Source: Paraburkholderia sejongensis (GTDB lineage Bacteria > Pseudomonadota > Gammaproteobacteria > Burkholderiales > Burkholderiaceae). From it: DNA of 64,000 nt. The DNA lies in assembly GCF_020880815.1 (NCBI RefSeq), contig NZ_JAJITD010000005.1, positions 62,001-126,000 on the forward strand, in the 5' to 3' direction. Shown here piece by piece: positions 41,511 to 50,576 of this stretch (within the stretch, counting starts at the first letter, position 1; the number at the start of each line of letters is the position of its first letter). The notes under the pieces were generated by a model. It was not told the DNA's origin. It did not search any database and saw nothing but the letters and a program-made list of their open reading frames with translations. Position numbers and translations under genes: made by a program.

Positions 41511-43091
41511 TCAAGCAAACGTATCAACCAATCCCACCGACCGCTGCGTAGCTGCAGCACTCACAACGGTATCGTCAGCGTCCGAAGCACCACCATCGGC
41601 AGCAAACCCACGCGCGCGCCCTGAGCCAGAACCGGACCCCGACCCCGCCCCAGTCCCGGCATTCTGCTGCTGCCCGCTCTGCCGCGCGAACCCATCACTG
41701 ACGCTAGCGCTTCCCAACCCGATCCCGTTCGACTCCATCGCCTCGCGCAACTTCGGCAGCGCCGCCTCGACCGCCTCCCGCACCGATTGATGCTGGGAAA
41801 CAAACAGCGCATGCGCATGGTTGTCGGCCACCTGCAACACCACCTGTAACGGCCCGAGATCCTTCGGGTTCAACGTCAGCTCCGCGCTTTGCGAATGCGC
41901 GTTCGACAGGAACACCACCTTCTGGCTCAACGCCTCTTCCCAGTCGCTGGTGCCGACCTGCGGGCCCAACGCGTTCGATGCCGCCTGCGCCGCGCCCGCG
42001 TTGCCGGTGCTCTGCGCCGCCGCGGTCGTGCTCGCGGCGTTCGCCGCCGCCTGGGTCGCGGCCAGTTCGGCGCTGGCCGAGTCGGCCGCGCTGCGCGCCG
42101 CGGCCAGCGTGTCCGCCTGGCCGCTGCTGGCCGCTGCCGCCGTCAACGCATCGGCGGTCGCTTTCGCCGTCGACGGATCGGTCAGCGCGGTCGCCGCGGC
42201 CGTGGCCGTCGTCGTCGCGTGGCTCGCGCCGCCCTTCGCGTCGCCGAACAGGCCGCTCGTCAGTGTCTTGCCGTCCGAGCCGCCGCTCAGGCCGCCGCTG
42301 CTGGACCCGCCGCTGTTCAGCCCACTCTTACCGCTCGCGAGGCCGCTCGCCGTCGTCGCGGCTTTGGTCGCGGCACCGGCCGCCAGCGCCTGCGCGGGCA
42401 CCGCTCCCTGGCCGCCCGACAACGCCGCCAGCGCCGTGTGCAACGCATCCTGCAGCGTCGTCGGATCGACCGCGCCCTTGCCGCTCGCCGCGCTCCCGGC
42501 CAGCGCATCGGCCACACCGCCCGCCACGGTGCTCAGCGCATCGGTGGCGGCGTCGGTGAGGTCGGTCGTGCCGGTGCTATTCGTCTCCGCGCCGTTCGCG
42601 GCGGCCTGGGCTTGCGCCTGCGCGGCGGCGGCCGCGGCAGCCAGCGCACCGGCATCGCTCTGCGCTTTGGCGTCGGTCTGCTTCGCCTGCGCGCTGTGCG
42701 CCGCGTGCCGCGCATACGCGGTCGCGGCAGCGGGCCTCGCCGTGCCCGACGACGTCGCGCCGCTGCTCTGTTTGCTGTTCGCGCTATCAGACGCCGACGG
42801 AGCCTTCGCCATATCGTGCACGCTCGAACCCGAACCCGAGCCCGAACCTGAACCCGAGCCCGAAGCCGAACCCGAACGCGAAGCAGCCGCCGCCGCCCGC
42901 GCCGCCGCCGAACCCGCGTCCACGCTCGCGCTCTGCGCGCCCGCGCTGTTCTGCTGGTCGATGCTCTGCTGCAAGGTCTGCGCGAACGGTATCGCGTTGG
43001 CTGCGGCGCTGACGGCCGCGCCGTTCGATGAATCGCCGCCCGCGCCAACCAGCGAACTCAGCTGCGAGCCGATCTGTGAAAGAGGGGACAT
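41511..43091 (-). CDS. fliK: Flagellar hook-length control protein FliK
   Basis: A 526-residue protein that sets hook length and triggers the export switch from hook to filament proteins. The long Ala/Ser/Gly/Thr-rich N-terminal ruler region contains a (Ser-Gly)n run coded by hexamer repeats. The C-terminal globular domain carries the FliK signature LTLNPKDLGPLQVVLQVADNHAHALFVSQHQSVREAVEAALPKLREAMESNGI. A second Gly-Ser run follows near the end. The ATG at 43091 was chosen (MSPLSQIGSQ); the upstream frame to 43130 adds MRTHPF-type residues with no support. It is the last gene of the minus-strand fliFGHIJK operon. Confidence 0.88.
   Translation of the reverse strand: MSPLSQIGSQLSSLVGAGGDSSNGAAVSAAANAIPFAQTLQQSIDQQNSAGAQSASVDAGSAAARAAAAASRSGSASGSGSGSGSGSGSSVHDMAKAPSASDSANSKQSSGATSSGTARPAAATAYARHAAHSAQAKQTDAKAQSDAGALAAAAAAAQAQAQAAANGAETNSTGTTDLTDAATDALSTVAGGVADALAGSAASGKGAVDPTTLQDALHTALAALSGGQGAVPAQALAAGAATKAATTASGLASGKSGLNSGGSSSGGLSGGSDGKTLTSGLFGDAKGGASHATTTATAAATALTDPSTAKATADALTAAAASSGQADTLAAARSAADSASAELAATQAAANAASTTAAAQSTGNAGAAQAASNALGPQVGTSDWEEALSQKVVFLSNAHSQSAELTLNPKDLGPLQVVLQVADNHAHALFVSQHQSVREAVEAALPKLREAMESNGIGLGSASVSDGFARQSGQQQNAGTGAGSGSGSGSGRARGFAADGGASDADDTVVSAAATQRSVGLVDTFA
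41619..41662 (-). repeat. Ser-Gly coding repeat near the fliK 3' end
   Basis: The sequence codes for a GSGSGSGSGSGR run near the C-terminus of FliK, built on alternating GGN/TCN codons. It lies after the conserved export-switch domain and may vary in length between strains. Confidence 0.55.
42826..42882 (-). repeat. Hexamer tandem repeats coding (Ser-Gly)n in fliK
   Basis: About nine near-perfect units of the hexamer class GAACCC/GAGCCC (plus strand) give alternating Ser and Gly in the FliK ruler region. Because units are a multiple of three, slippage would lengthen or shorten the ruler without a frameshift, which could alter hook length. Confidence 0.7.
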
Positions 43092-43168
43092 AAGGAATCC
43101 TGCCAATCTGGGAAACGGGTGGGTCCGCACGCACGCGGCTGTGCGCCGCGCGCCGGTCCCATGAGTTG

Positions 43169-43618
43169 TTACGCGCCCTCGGCGCGCATGCGCAACACGC
43201 GCGCCGCGAATTCGTCGGCGTCGCGCTGCTCGCGACGCGCGGTGACTTTGGCCTCGGCCGCCTCGCCACGCGCCTGCAGCACTTCATACGAACCGAGCTT
43301 CTGCTTCTGACGCTGCCATTCGGGCTTCGCGGCTTCGAGCCGCGCGTTCGCGTTCACCAGCAGATTGCGCTGCTGTTCGATCGCGGAATCGAGCGTGTCG
43401 ATAAAGGCCTGGAAGTTGCGCATATTGCCGGCCGGCATGCCCGACTGCGCACTCTCGGTAAACCGCGCGTGATACTCGTCGCGGTACTGCACCAGCGCGT
43501 CGAGCTGCGCGGCCACGTCGTTGCGCTCGCGCTGCGCGCGGCCCAGGCGCTGCGCGGCGGCGTCGACGTCGTCCTGCGCGAGACCGATCAGCGTCTTGAT
43601 CGGGAAATGTTTCGCCAT
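43169..43618 (-). CDS. fliJ: Flagellar export chaperone FliJ
   Basis: A 149-residue, almost entirely helical coiled-coil protein (AKHFPIKTLIGLAQDDVDAAAQRLGRAQRERNDVAAQLDALVQYRDEYHARF...), matching FliJ in length and heptad pattern. FliJ sits in the centre of the FliI hexamer and couples ATPase activity to the export gate. It lies between fliI and fliK, 64 bases downstream of the fliI stop. Confidence 0.92.
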   Translation of the reverse strand: MAKHFPIKTLIGLAQDDVDAAAQRLGRAQRERNDVAAQLDALVQYRDEYHARFTESAQSGMPAGNMRNFQAFIDTLDSAIEQQRNLLVNANARLEAAKPEWQRQKQKLGSYEVLQARGEAAEAKVTARREQRDADEFAARVLRMRAEGA

Positions 43619-43682
43619 CGTCAGCCTCCTCGGGCCGGTTCAGGTAAGTGTTCGAGCATAGGTCGGGCCAGCGAGCGCATGC

Positions 43683-45506
43683 TCACGCGAACAACGCGTT
43701 CAACATCTCGATGCTCGGTTCGAAATTCGCGCACTCGCGAAAGCCCTGTTGCAGAAACTGCTCCATCCGCGGATACAACGCGATCGCGCGATCGAGCACC
43801 GCGTCGCGCCCGCTCGAATACGCGCCAACGTTGATCAGATCGCGGTTGCGCTGGTAGCGCGACAGCATCTGCTTGAACATACGCGTTTTATTCAGGTGGT
43901 TATCGTCGATCAGCGCGGTCATTGCCCGGCTAATCGACGCTTCGATATCGATCGCCGGATAGTGGCCGGCCTCGGCGAGCGAGCGCGACAGCACGATGTG
44001 GCCGTCGAGAATCGCGCGCGCCGAATCGGCGATCGGATCCTGCTGGTCGTCGCCTTCGGTCAGCACCGTGTAGAACGCGGTGATCGAGCCGCCGCCCGCC
44101 GGCCCGTTGCCGGTGCGCTCGACGAGCGCCGGCAGCTTCGCGAACACCGACGGCGGATAGCCCTTGGTCGCCGGCGGCTCGCCCACGGCCAGCGCGATCT
44201 CGCGCTGCGCCATCGCGTAGCGGGTCAGCGAATCCATCAGCAGAAGCACGTGCTTGCCCTGGTCGCGGAAATATTCGGCGAGCGAGGTCGAATACGCGGC
44301 CGCCTGCATCCGCAACAGCGGCGACACGTCGGCCGGCGCGGCGATCACGACCGAGCGCGCCAGCCCCTCCTCGCCGAGAATCTGTTCGATGAATTCCTTC
44401 ACTTCGCGGCCGCGTTCGCCGATCAGCCCGATCACGATCACCTCGGCGCTGGTATAGCGCGCCATCGTGCCGAGCAGCACCGATTTGCCGACGCCCGAGC
44501 CGGCAAACAGGCCCATCCGCTGGCCGCGGCCGACAGTGAGCAGCGCGTTGATCGCGCGCACGCCGACGTCGAGCACCTTGTGGATCGGCTCGCGGTTCAG
44601 CGGATTGATGACCGGCGCCGACAGCGGCGCATCGGTGCGGGTGCCGAGCGGGCCGAGGCCGTCGAGCGGCCGGCCCGACGCGTCGAGCACGCGGCCGAGC
44701 AGCTCCCAGCCGACCGGCAGACGCTTCGCGCCGGCGAGCGGATCGTCGATCGGCGCGCTTTCGAGCGGATAGACGCGCGCGCCGGGTAACAGTCCGATCA
44801 CCTCGGTGGTCGGCATCAGGAACAGTTTGTCACCCGAGAAGCCGACCACTTCGGCTTCGGCCATCGGCAGCGAACTGCCGGGCGGCAACTCGATCATCAC
44901 CTCGGCGCCGACCGACAGCCGCAGGCCGACTGCTTCGAGCACCAGGCCGGCCGCGCGGGTCAGTCGCCCGCATGCGCGCAGCGGCCTGGCGATCGCGTTG
45001 CGCGCGCGCAGCGCGTCGAGCTGGCCGCGCCACGCCTCTATGTGCGGATTGGCGTCGAGCGCCGGATCGTAGGGGGCGACGGTCGGCGCATGAGTCACAG
45101 TGCGCGCCGCAGCGTCGTTGGCAGGGTTGGCGTGGCGGGCCTTGCTGGCGTGCGCGGCATTGTCCGCATGGGCTGCGCGATCGGCCTTACCAGCGTTAGC
45201 GGCTTTACCGTCGTCACCGGCGCGATCGCCGTCCCTGCGATCACCGCTGCCGCCGGCGTCGGCCGCATCGGTAAGCTCGGCAGCCGCACCACCGCGCCCT
45301 GCGGCCATCCGGCCGCGCGTCCGCGAATGCGAATGCTCCGAACCCGCCTCCTCGCTGGCCGCCGCGATCGCGTCCTCGAGTTCCGCGAGCGAGCCGTCGT
45401 CAGCCGCTTGCGCGAGCGCCTCGGCGCCGAACGACGCCAACGCGAGTTCGCGTTCGAGCGGCGTCAGATCGCTGGCGCGGATTTCTTCGAGAGTCGGCTT
45501 CACCAT
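43683..45506 (-). CDS. fliI: Flagellum-specific ATPase FliI with long N-terminal extension
   Basis: A 607-residue ATPase of the flagellar export machine. The core begins near residue 155 and has Walker A AGSGVGKS (335-342), the [15 protein letters not shown] segment, Walker B-type [17 protein letters not shown] and the [17 protein letters not shown] loop. A typical FliI is 440-460 residues; here about 150 residues precede the core, including a low-complexity Ala/Asp/Gly/Lys/His-rich stretch at about 55-140 ([20 protein letters not shown]). Burkholderia-type FliI often carries an extension but this one is long. The start overlaps the fliH stop by 7 bases. Confidence 0.94.
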   Translation of the reverse strand: MVKPTLEEIRASDLTPLERELALASFGAEALAQAADDGSLAELEDAIAAASEEAGSEHSHSRTRGRMAAGRGGAAAELTDAADAGGSGDRRDGDRAGDDGKAANAGKADRAAHADNAAHASKARHANPANDAAARTVTHAPTVAPYDPALDANPHIEAWRGQLDALRARNAIARPLRACGRLTRAAGLVLEAVGLRLSVGAEVMIELPPGSSLPMAEAEVVGFSGDKLFLMPTTEVIGLLPGARVYPLESAPIDDPLAGAKRLPVGWELLGRVLDASGRPLDGLGPLGTRTDAPLSAPVINPLNREPIHKVLDVGVRAINALLTVGRGQRMGLFAGSGVGKSVLLGTMARYTSAEVIVIGLIGERGREVKEFIEQILGEEGLARSVVIAAPADVSPLLRMQAAAYSTSLAEYFRDQGKHVLLLMDSLTRYAMAQREIALAVGEPPATKGYPPSVFAKLPALVERTGNGPAGGGSITAFYTVLTEGDDQQDPIADSARAILDGHIVLSRSLAEAGHYPAIDIEASISRAMTALIDDNHLNKTRMFKQMLSRYQRNRDLINVGAYSSGRDAVLDRAIALYPRMEQFLQQGFRECANFEPSIEMLNALFA

Positions 45507-46183
45507 GTACTCACCTTGCCGAGCGCGGCCGCGACGCGCTGCCAGCGCGTCTCGATGCCCGCATCGACTTCGCCGCTGCCGGCCTGCGCGCGGCAGCCGC
45601 CGCGTTCGACCGCGGGATCCGTACGCACGGTCCAGCCGCGCGTTTGCAATTCTTCGAGCAGATACGCCTCGACCACCGGCAGATCGGCGGGACTGACGAT
45701 CAGCGCCGGCGCGCCGGTCAACGCGGGTTCCGCGGCCAGCACTTCGCGCGCGGCCGCGATCAGCGCGGTCGGATCATGCTGCACGTGCTGGCGCACCACC
45801 TGTTGCGCGATGTCGAGCGCGAGCGTGACCAGCGTTTCGGAAATCGCGAACTGCGCGCCGTCGAGCGCCGCCTTGAACGTCTGCGCGAGCGCGGCGAGCT
45901 GCATCGCCTGTTCGCGCGCCTCGGCCTGGCCTTCTTCGAAACCGCGCGCATGGCCCTGGTCGTAACCGGCCTGGTAGCCGAGCGCCTGACCTGCCACGTG
46001 ACCGGTCGCGACACCTTGCGCATGCGCGGCTTCGCGCATGCGTTCGAGTTCGGCTTCGAAGGCGGAGCCATCGTCGACTTCGGGTTCCGGCGGCGGAGGC
46101 GGCGGCACCGGGTCGAACGAGGCCATCTCCCAGCGCTGGTAGGCCGAGAGGCTTGCCTTCGCCGAGGAGTTCGAATCAGACAT
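45500..46183 (-). CDS. fliH: Flagellar assembly protein FliH
   Basis: A 227-residue protein with a Pro-rich N-terminal region ([14 protein letters not shown]), a GxxxG-containing helix ([39 protein letters not shown]) typical of FliH, and the C-terminal FliH/YscL domain ([37 protein letters not shown]). FliH binds FliI and controls its ATPase and docking at the C-ring. It overlaps fliG by 8 bases and fliI by 7. Confidence 0.93.
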   Translation of the reverse strand: MSDSNSSAKASLSAYQRWEMASFDPVPPPPPPEPEVDDGSAFEAELERMREAAHAQGVATGHVAGQALGYQAGYDQGHARGFEEGQAEAREQAMQLAALAQTFKAALDGAQFAISETLVTLALDIAQQVVRQHVQHDPTALIAAAREVLAAEPALTGAPALIVSPADLPVVEAYLLEELQTRGWTVRTDPAVERGGCRAQAGSGEVDAGIETRWQRVAAALGKVSTW

Positions 46184-47171
46184 ATGCGTCTTCCGCCTTG
46201 CCGCCTAGCACGATCGCGCCGCTCTCGGCGAGGTTGCGCACGATCTGCAGGATGCGGCGTTGCTGCGTTTCGACTTCGGACACCCGCACCGGGCCGCGCG
46301 CGTCGAGGTCTTCGGCGAGCAGTTCGGCCGCGCGTTGCGACATGTTCGACAGGAACTTCTGGCGCAGCGCCGGGGGCGCGCCCTTTAGCGAGATGATCAG
46401 CGCTTCGGATTCGACTTCCTTGAGCAGCAGCTGGATCGCGCGGTCTTCCAGGTCGAGCAGGTTCTCGAACACGAACATCTGGTCGATGATCTTCTGCGCG
46501 AGCTCCGCGTCGTACTGGCGCACGTTTTCGATCACGCCTTCCTCGTGGTTGCTCGACATGAAGTTCAGGATCTCGGCCGCGGTGCGGATGCCGCCCATCG
46601 GGCTGCGCTTCAGGTTGTCGCTGCCGGACAGCAGGCCGGTGAGCACGTCGTCGAGTTCGCGCAGCGCGGCCGGCTGGATGCCGTCGAGCGTCGCGATCCG
46701 CAGCAGCACGTCGTTGCGCAGCCGGTCGGTGAAGCAGGCGACGATTTCCGACGCCTGATCGCGGTCCAGATGCACGAGGATCGTCGCGATGATCTGCGGA
46801 TGCTCGTTCTTGATAAGCTCGGCGACCGCCGCGGAGTCCATCCACTTCAGCCCTTCGATCCCGCTCGTATCGCTGCCCTGCAGGATCCGGTCGATGATCA
46901 CGCCGGCCTTGTCGTCGCCGAGCGCCTTGGTCAGCACCGAACGGATGTACTCGTTCGAGTCGAGCGACATGCCGGTGTGCTGTTCGGCTTCCTTGACGAA
47001 CTCCTGCAGCACTTCATCGACCTGTTCACGGGTCACGTTCTTCAGCGCGGCCATCGCGACGCCGATCTTCTGGACTTCGCGCGGCCCGAGGAACTTGAAC
47101 ACCTGCGCCGCCTCTTCCTCGCCGATCGACATCAGCAGCAGCGCGCTTTTCATCACACCTTCAGCGCTCAT
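46176..47171 (-). CDS. fliG: Flagellar motor switch protein FliG
   Basis: A 331-residue rotor protein linking the MS-ring to the switch complex. Seen: KSALLLMSIGEEEAAQVFKFLGPREVQKIGVAM in the N-terminal domain, the armadillo EHPQIIATILVHLD motif with Pro residues, and the C-terminal torque helix with charged residues in KEVESEALIISLKGAPPALRQKFLSNMSQRAAELLAEDLDARGPVRVSEVE. It overlaps fliF by 11 bases and fliH by 8, so the operon is strongly coupled. Confidence 0.96.
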   Translation of the reverse strand: MSAEGVMKSALLLMSIGEEEAAQVFKFLGPREVQKIGVAMAALKNVTREQVDEVLQEFVKEAEQHTGMSLDSNEYIRSVLTKALGDDKAGVIIDRILQGSDTSGIEGLKWMDSAAVAELIKNEHPQIIATILVHLDRDQASEIVACFTDRLRNDVLLRIATLDGIQPAALRELDDVLTGLLSGSDNLKRSPMGGIRTAAEILNFMSSNHEEGVIENVRQYDAELAQKIIDQMFVFENLLDLEDRAIQLLLKEVESEALIISLKGAPPALRQKFLSNMSQRAAELLAEDLDARGPVRVSEVETQQRRILQIVRNLAESGAIVLGGKAEDAYV

Positions 47172-48951
47172 CGGACACCCAGTTCTTGACGACGGTTGCT
47201 ACGATCTTCGGGTCCTGGCGCGCGATGCTGCGTGCGAACTCCAGGTTCTTTTCATACTTGTGCTTCGCGTTTTCGAGCGCGAGCGTCTCGGGATCGGCGT
47301 CGATCTCGACCACCGCGCCGTCGCGTTCGGCGGCCGGGATGCCGTCGAGCAGGATCGGCTCGTCCGGCGACGGCAGCGCGGCGACCGGCTCCGGCGGCGG
47401 CGGAAACGCGCGGCGCAATGCCGGCTTGACCATCACGAAATACAGGAACAGGGCCACCGCGCCGATCCCGAGGTAGGTCGCGATCTGCTTGTAGAGCGCG
47501 AGCATCTCGCGGGTGCGCCACCACGGCAGGTTCGCGTCCGGATCGATGTCGGTCGAAAACGCGCTGTTGACCACGTTGACCGAGTCGCCGCGCTGCGCGT
47601 CGAAGCCCATCGCGTCCTTCACCAGCTGGGTGATCTGCGCGAGCTTGTCGGCGCTGACCGGCTGCATCGTCACGTGACCCTTCGCGTCGGTGACCTTCAT
47701 GTAGTTGACGACCACCGCGACCGACAACCGGCGAATCCCGCCCATCGGGCTGTCGATGTGGCGCACCGTTTTGTCCAGCTCGTAGTTGGTGGTCGAATCC
47801 TTGTGGTCGCTGATCGGCGTGGTGGTCACGCCGCTCGCGCCGTTGCCGGCGACGATCGGCGCCGACGCCGGCTGCGGCGGCTGGTTCGACAGCGCGCCCG
47901 GCACGCCCGACGCGCCGCCCTGCGACATTTCGGTCGCGCTGCTGGACTGCTGGCTGCGAATCGCCGCCTGCTGCGGATTGGCGTTCGGGCCGTAGTTTTC
48001 CGAGGTCTGCTCGCTATGCGAGAAGTCGATGTCGGCGCTGACCTGCGAATGGGCGTTGCCCGAGCCGAACAGCGGCGCGAGGATCGCGTCGATGCGCTGC
48101 TGGGTATTGCGTTCGATCTGCTGACGGAACTTCAGCTGGGTCGCGTCAAGACCCGTGCCGTTGCTCGGCTGGGTCAGCAGGTTGCCGTCCTGGTCGAGCA
48201 CGGTCACACCCTTGGCCGGCATCTGCGGCACCGCCGACGCGATCATGTGGGTGATCGCCACCACCTGCCCTTCGTCGAGCACGCGGCCCGGATACAGCTG
48301 CACCAGCACCGACGCCGACGGCAATTCCTTGTCGCGCACGAACACGGTCGGCTTCGGGATCGCCAGATGCACGCGCGCGGATTTGACCGACGAGATCGAT
48401 TCGATCGTCCGTTCGAGCTCGCCCTCGAGCGCGCGCTGATAGTTGATCTGTTCGTCGAACTGACTGATGCCGAACTTCTGGTTGTCCATCAGCTCGAAGC
48501 CGACCGAGCCGGCCTTCGGCAGACCCTGCGACGCGAGCCGCAGGCGCGTCTCGTGCACCTGCTCGGACGGCACCAGAATCGCGCCGCCGCTGTCGGATAG
48601 CTTGTACGGAATGTTCGCCTGTTGCAGCGCGGCGATGATCGAGCCGCCGTCGCGGTCCGACAGGTTGCTGTACAGCACTTTGTAGTCCGGCGCGCGCGAC
48701 CACAGGTACAGGCCGGCGACTACCGCGACCAGCAGCGCGACCGCGAACACCAGCGGCGCGCGCGGGTTGCCGCGCATCTGCGCGAGGCCGGACAGACGCT
48801 GACCGAGGTTGCCGCCGATGGCGCCGAAGCCGCCGAGACCGCTGGGGTCGGCTGCGCCCGCCTGGCCGGCGGCTTGCCCGGGCGCGGGCTGCGCGCCGGC
48901 GAGCCCCATGCGGGCGTCGGGGTTGATCAACGAGTTGGCTGACGAATCCAT
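47161..48951 (-). CDS. fliF: Flagellar MS-ring protein FliF
   Basis: A 596-residue ring protein. The N-terminus has a Gly/Ala/Gln-rich tail before the first membrane helix (APLVFAVALLVAVVAGLYLWSR, about residues 63-84), then the YscJ/FliF domain (YKVLYSNLSDRDGGSIIAALQQANIPYKLS), FGISQFDEQINYQRALEGELERTI, a glycine/serine-rich middle, and the second helix IATYLGIGAVALFLYFVMVK before the C-terminal FliG-binding tail. It starts the minus-strand fliFGHIJK operon and diverges from fliE. Confidence 0.96.
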   Translation of the reverse strand: MDSSANSLINPDARMGLAGAQPAPGQAAGQAGAADPSGLGGFGAIGGNLGQRLSGLAQMRGNPRAPLVFAVALLVAVVAGLYLWSRAPDYKVLYSNLSDRDGGSIIAALQQANIPYKLSDSGGAILVPSEQVHETRLRLASQGLPKAGSVGFELMDNQKFGISQFDEQINYQRALEGELERTIESISSVKSARVHLAIPKPTVFVRDKELPSASVLVQLYPGRVLDEGQVVAITHMIASAVPQMPAKGVTVLDQDGNLLTQPSNGTGLDATQLKFRQQIERNTQQRIDAILAPLFGSGNAHSQVSADIDFSHSEQTSENYGPNANPQQAAIRSQQSSSATEMSQGGASGVPGALSNQPPQPASAPIVAGNGASGVTTTPISDHKDSTTNYELDKTVRHIDSPMGGIRRLSVAVVVNYMKVTDAKGHVTMQPVSADKLAQITQLVKDAMGFDAQRGDSVNVVNSAFSTDIDPDANLPWWRTREMLALYKQIATYLGIGAVALFLYFVMVKPALRRAFPPPPEPVAALPSPDEPILLDGIPAAERDGAVVEIDADPETLALENAKHKYEKNLEFARSIARQDPKIVATVVKNWVSDER

Positions 48952-49191
48952 GCGTCGGGTTTCTCCGGGGGATGCCTTGGCGTTCCGCCGTCACCGCGCG
49001 CCGGGTTCGGCGGGCGGACGGACAGAGACTTTCACCGTCGAAATTATCCGGGGCGCGGCCGCCGCCGATTGCTTGAATAGAGCCGGGTTTCCCCCCTAGT
49101 TTCGGGACTTTCGCGACGGGGCCGCTTGCTATGCTTTCGGTCAGATCGGTGCGCCTGTCCGCACGCCGGTGAATCAAACAACGGAGAAAAC
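48952..49191. promoter_or_regulatory. Divergent control region between fliF and fliE
   Basis: About 240 bases hold the divergent promoters for the fliF and fliE transcripts. No sigma-54 core (GG-N10-GC) was found in the obvious places, and no good sigma-28 match was seen, so a class II FlhDC- or sigma-70-type promoter is more likely. The fliE start has GGAG 8 bases upstream. Confidence 0.45.
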
Positions 49192-49533
49192 ATGAGCATG
49201 CCCGTGAACGCGCTATCGTCCGCGCTGCAACAGATGCAGGCGATGGCGGCGCAGGCTGCCGGCGGCGCTGCCCCGGCCGCGGCGGCGGAACAGTCCGGCG
49301 CGGCCACCCCGACCGGTTTCGCGTCGGCGCTGAAAGCGTCGCTCGACAAGATCAGCAACGACCAGCAGACCGCGGTCAGCGAATCGCAGGCGTTCGAGCT
49401 GGGCTCGTCGAACGTGTCGCTGAACGACGTGATGGTCGACATGCAGAAGGCCAACATCGGCTTCCAGTTCGGCCTGCAGGTGCGCAACAAGCTGGTTTCC
49501 GCCTACAACGACATCGCGCAGATGTCGGTCTGA
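49192..49533 (+). CDS. fliE: Flagellar hook-basal body complex protein FliE
   Basis: A 113-residue protein joining the MS-ring to the rod, and among the first substrates of the export gate. The C-terminal helices [29 protein letters not shown] and [33 protein letters not shown] match FliE. The Ala/Gln-rich N-terminal region is typical of betaproteobacterial FliE. The ATG at 49192 (after GGAGAAAAC) is preferred to the upstream in-frame start at 49126. It diverges from fliF. Confidence 0.94.
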   Translation: MSMPVNALSSALQQMQAMAAQAAGGAAPAAAAEQSGAATPTGFASALKASLDKISNDQQTAVSESQAFELGSSNVSLNDVMVDMQKANIGFQFGLQVRNKLVSAYNDIAQMSV

Positions 49534-49646
49534 GCGACGTTTCGCGCGAGGCCGCCGCGCGGCATCGGTTCGCAGGCTGCCCGGCAAGTCGCCGGGCGGC
49601 CTCGCCGCGCATCGGCGCGCGCTTTCCCGCCCTCCTTACATCGGCC

Positions 49647-49674
49647 TAAAGCTTTGTCGCCGGCTATCCGATAA
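49647..49674 (+). promoter_or_regulatory. Sigma-28-like promoter of fliST
   Basis: TAAA (49647-49650), 16 bases, TCCGATAA (49667-49674), versus TAAA-N15-GCCGATAA. It lies about 90 bases before the fliS start and matches the late-gene class of flagellar promoters. Confidence 0.6.
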
Positions 49675-49764
49675 CCAGCTTACAGGCCCATCGCGGCACG
49701 CATGCACGCGCGCCACGCCCATGCCACGAATCAACCGCAGTCAGGATCAACAGGAGGAGCGCCG

Positions 49765-50199
49765 ATGTTTTCCCCGGGACACGCTGGAGCCAACGCATAT
49801 GCACGCGTGGGTGTCGAGACGGCCGTGATGGGCGCAAGTCCGCATCGTCTCATCGTGTTGTTGTACCAGGGTGCGCGCCAGGCGATCGCCCAGGCGCGCA
49901 TGCATCTGCAGCAGGGCAACGTGGCCGAGCGCGGAATGGCGATCAGCAAGGCGATCCGGATCGTCGAAAGCGGCTTGCAAAGCTCGCTCAATCTGGAAGT
50001 GGGCGGCGAAATCGCGGCGCGCCTGGACGCGCTGTACAGCTATATTTCGCGCCGTTTGCTCGAAGCGAATATCAGTCAGAGCGAGACGATGCTGGTCGAA
50101 GTGGACCGTCTGCTCGCGACCCTCGAAGAGGCATGGGTCGGGATCGCCCCGGAGGTCGCGCGGATGGCAGCCCAGCCAGCCGCGGAAAGCCTGAGATGA
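49765..50199 (+). CDS. fliS: Flagellin export chaperone FliS
   Basis: A 144-residue helical protein (YARVGVETAVMGASPHRLIVLLYQGARQAIAQARMHLQQGN...) that binds the flagellin C-terminus and prevents premature assembly. ASPHRLIVLLYQGA is the family motif. The ATG at 49765 follows GGAGGAGCGCCG; the upstream in-frame start at 49702 was rejected. Its stop overlaps the fliT start as ATGA. A sigma-28-like promoter lies upstream. Confidence 0.93.
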   Translation: MFSPGHAGANAYARVGVETAVMGASPHRLIVLLYQGARQAIAQARMHLQQGNVAERGMAISKAIRIVESGLQSSLNLEVGGEIAARLDALYSYISRRLLEANISQSETMLVEVDRLLATLEEAWVGIAPEVARMAAQPAAESLR

Positions 50200-50522
50200 C
50201 ATCGAACGCAGAATATTTCGCCCGCTACGAGGCGCTCGCCGCGCTGTCCTGCCAGATGTTGGTGGCGGCCCGGCGCGCGCTGTGGAGCGAACTCGCCCAT
50301 TTGCAGGACGAGTACCGGCAGCTGGTCGACGCGCTGCGCGAAGCCGACGACGGCGTGAAGCTCGACGAAACCGAGCGGCTGCGCAAGTACGCGCTGATCC
50401 GCCAGATTCTCGCCGACGACGCCGCGATCCGCGACCTCGCCAATCCGCGCATGGCGGCGCTGTCCGCGCTGTTCGCCGGCCGGCCGACGCGCGTGCTCAA
50501 GGAAATGTACGGCGCGCGCTGA
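50196..50522 (+). CDS. fliT: Flagellar protein FliT
   Basis: A 108-residue helical protein coupled to fliS by ATGA overlap. The sequence YFARYEALAALSCQMLVAARRALWSELAHLQDEYRQLVDALREADDG resembles FliT, the chaperone for the filament cap protein FliD and, in enterics, an inhibitor of FlhDC. The identification rests on position after fliS, size and helix pattern more than on invariant residues. Confidence 0.82.
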   Translation: MTSNAEYFARYEALAALSCQMLVAARRALWSELAHLQDEYRQLVDALREADDGVKLDETERLRKYALIRQILADDAAIRDLANPRMAALSALFAGRPTRVLKEMYGAR

Positions 50523-50576
50523 CCACAGAAATCAAGGCATCGGACGCATTGACGCCGATGCGTCCAGGGAACCGGC

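Noticed and set aside
41821..43164. Long plus-strand open frame opposite fliK
   Set aside because: It is a low-complexity Ala/Pro mirror of the fliK repeats; the minus-strand frame has the conserved FliK C-terminal domain.
48952..49191. Sigma-54 promoter for the fliE/fliF region
   Set aside because: I looked for GG-N10-GC in the obvious GC-rich segment near 49115-49135 and did not find a correctly spaced match.
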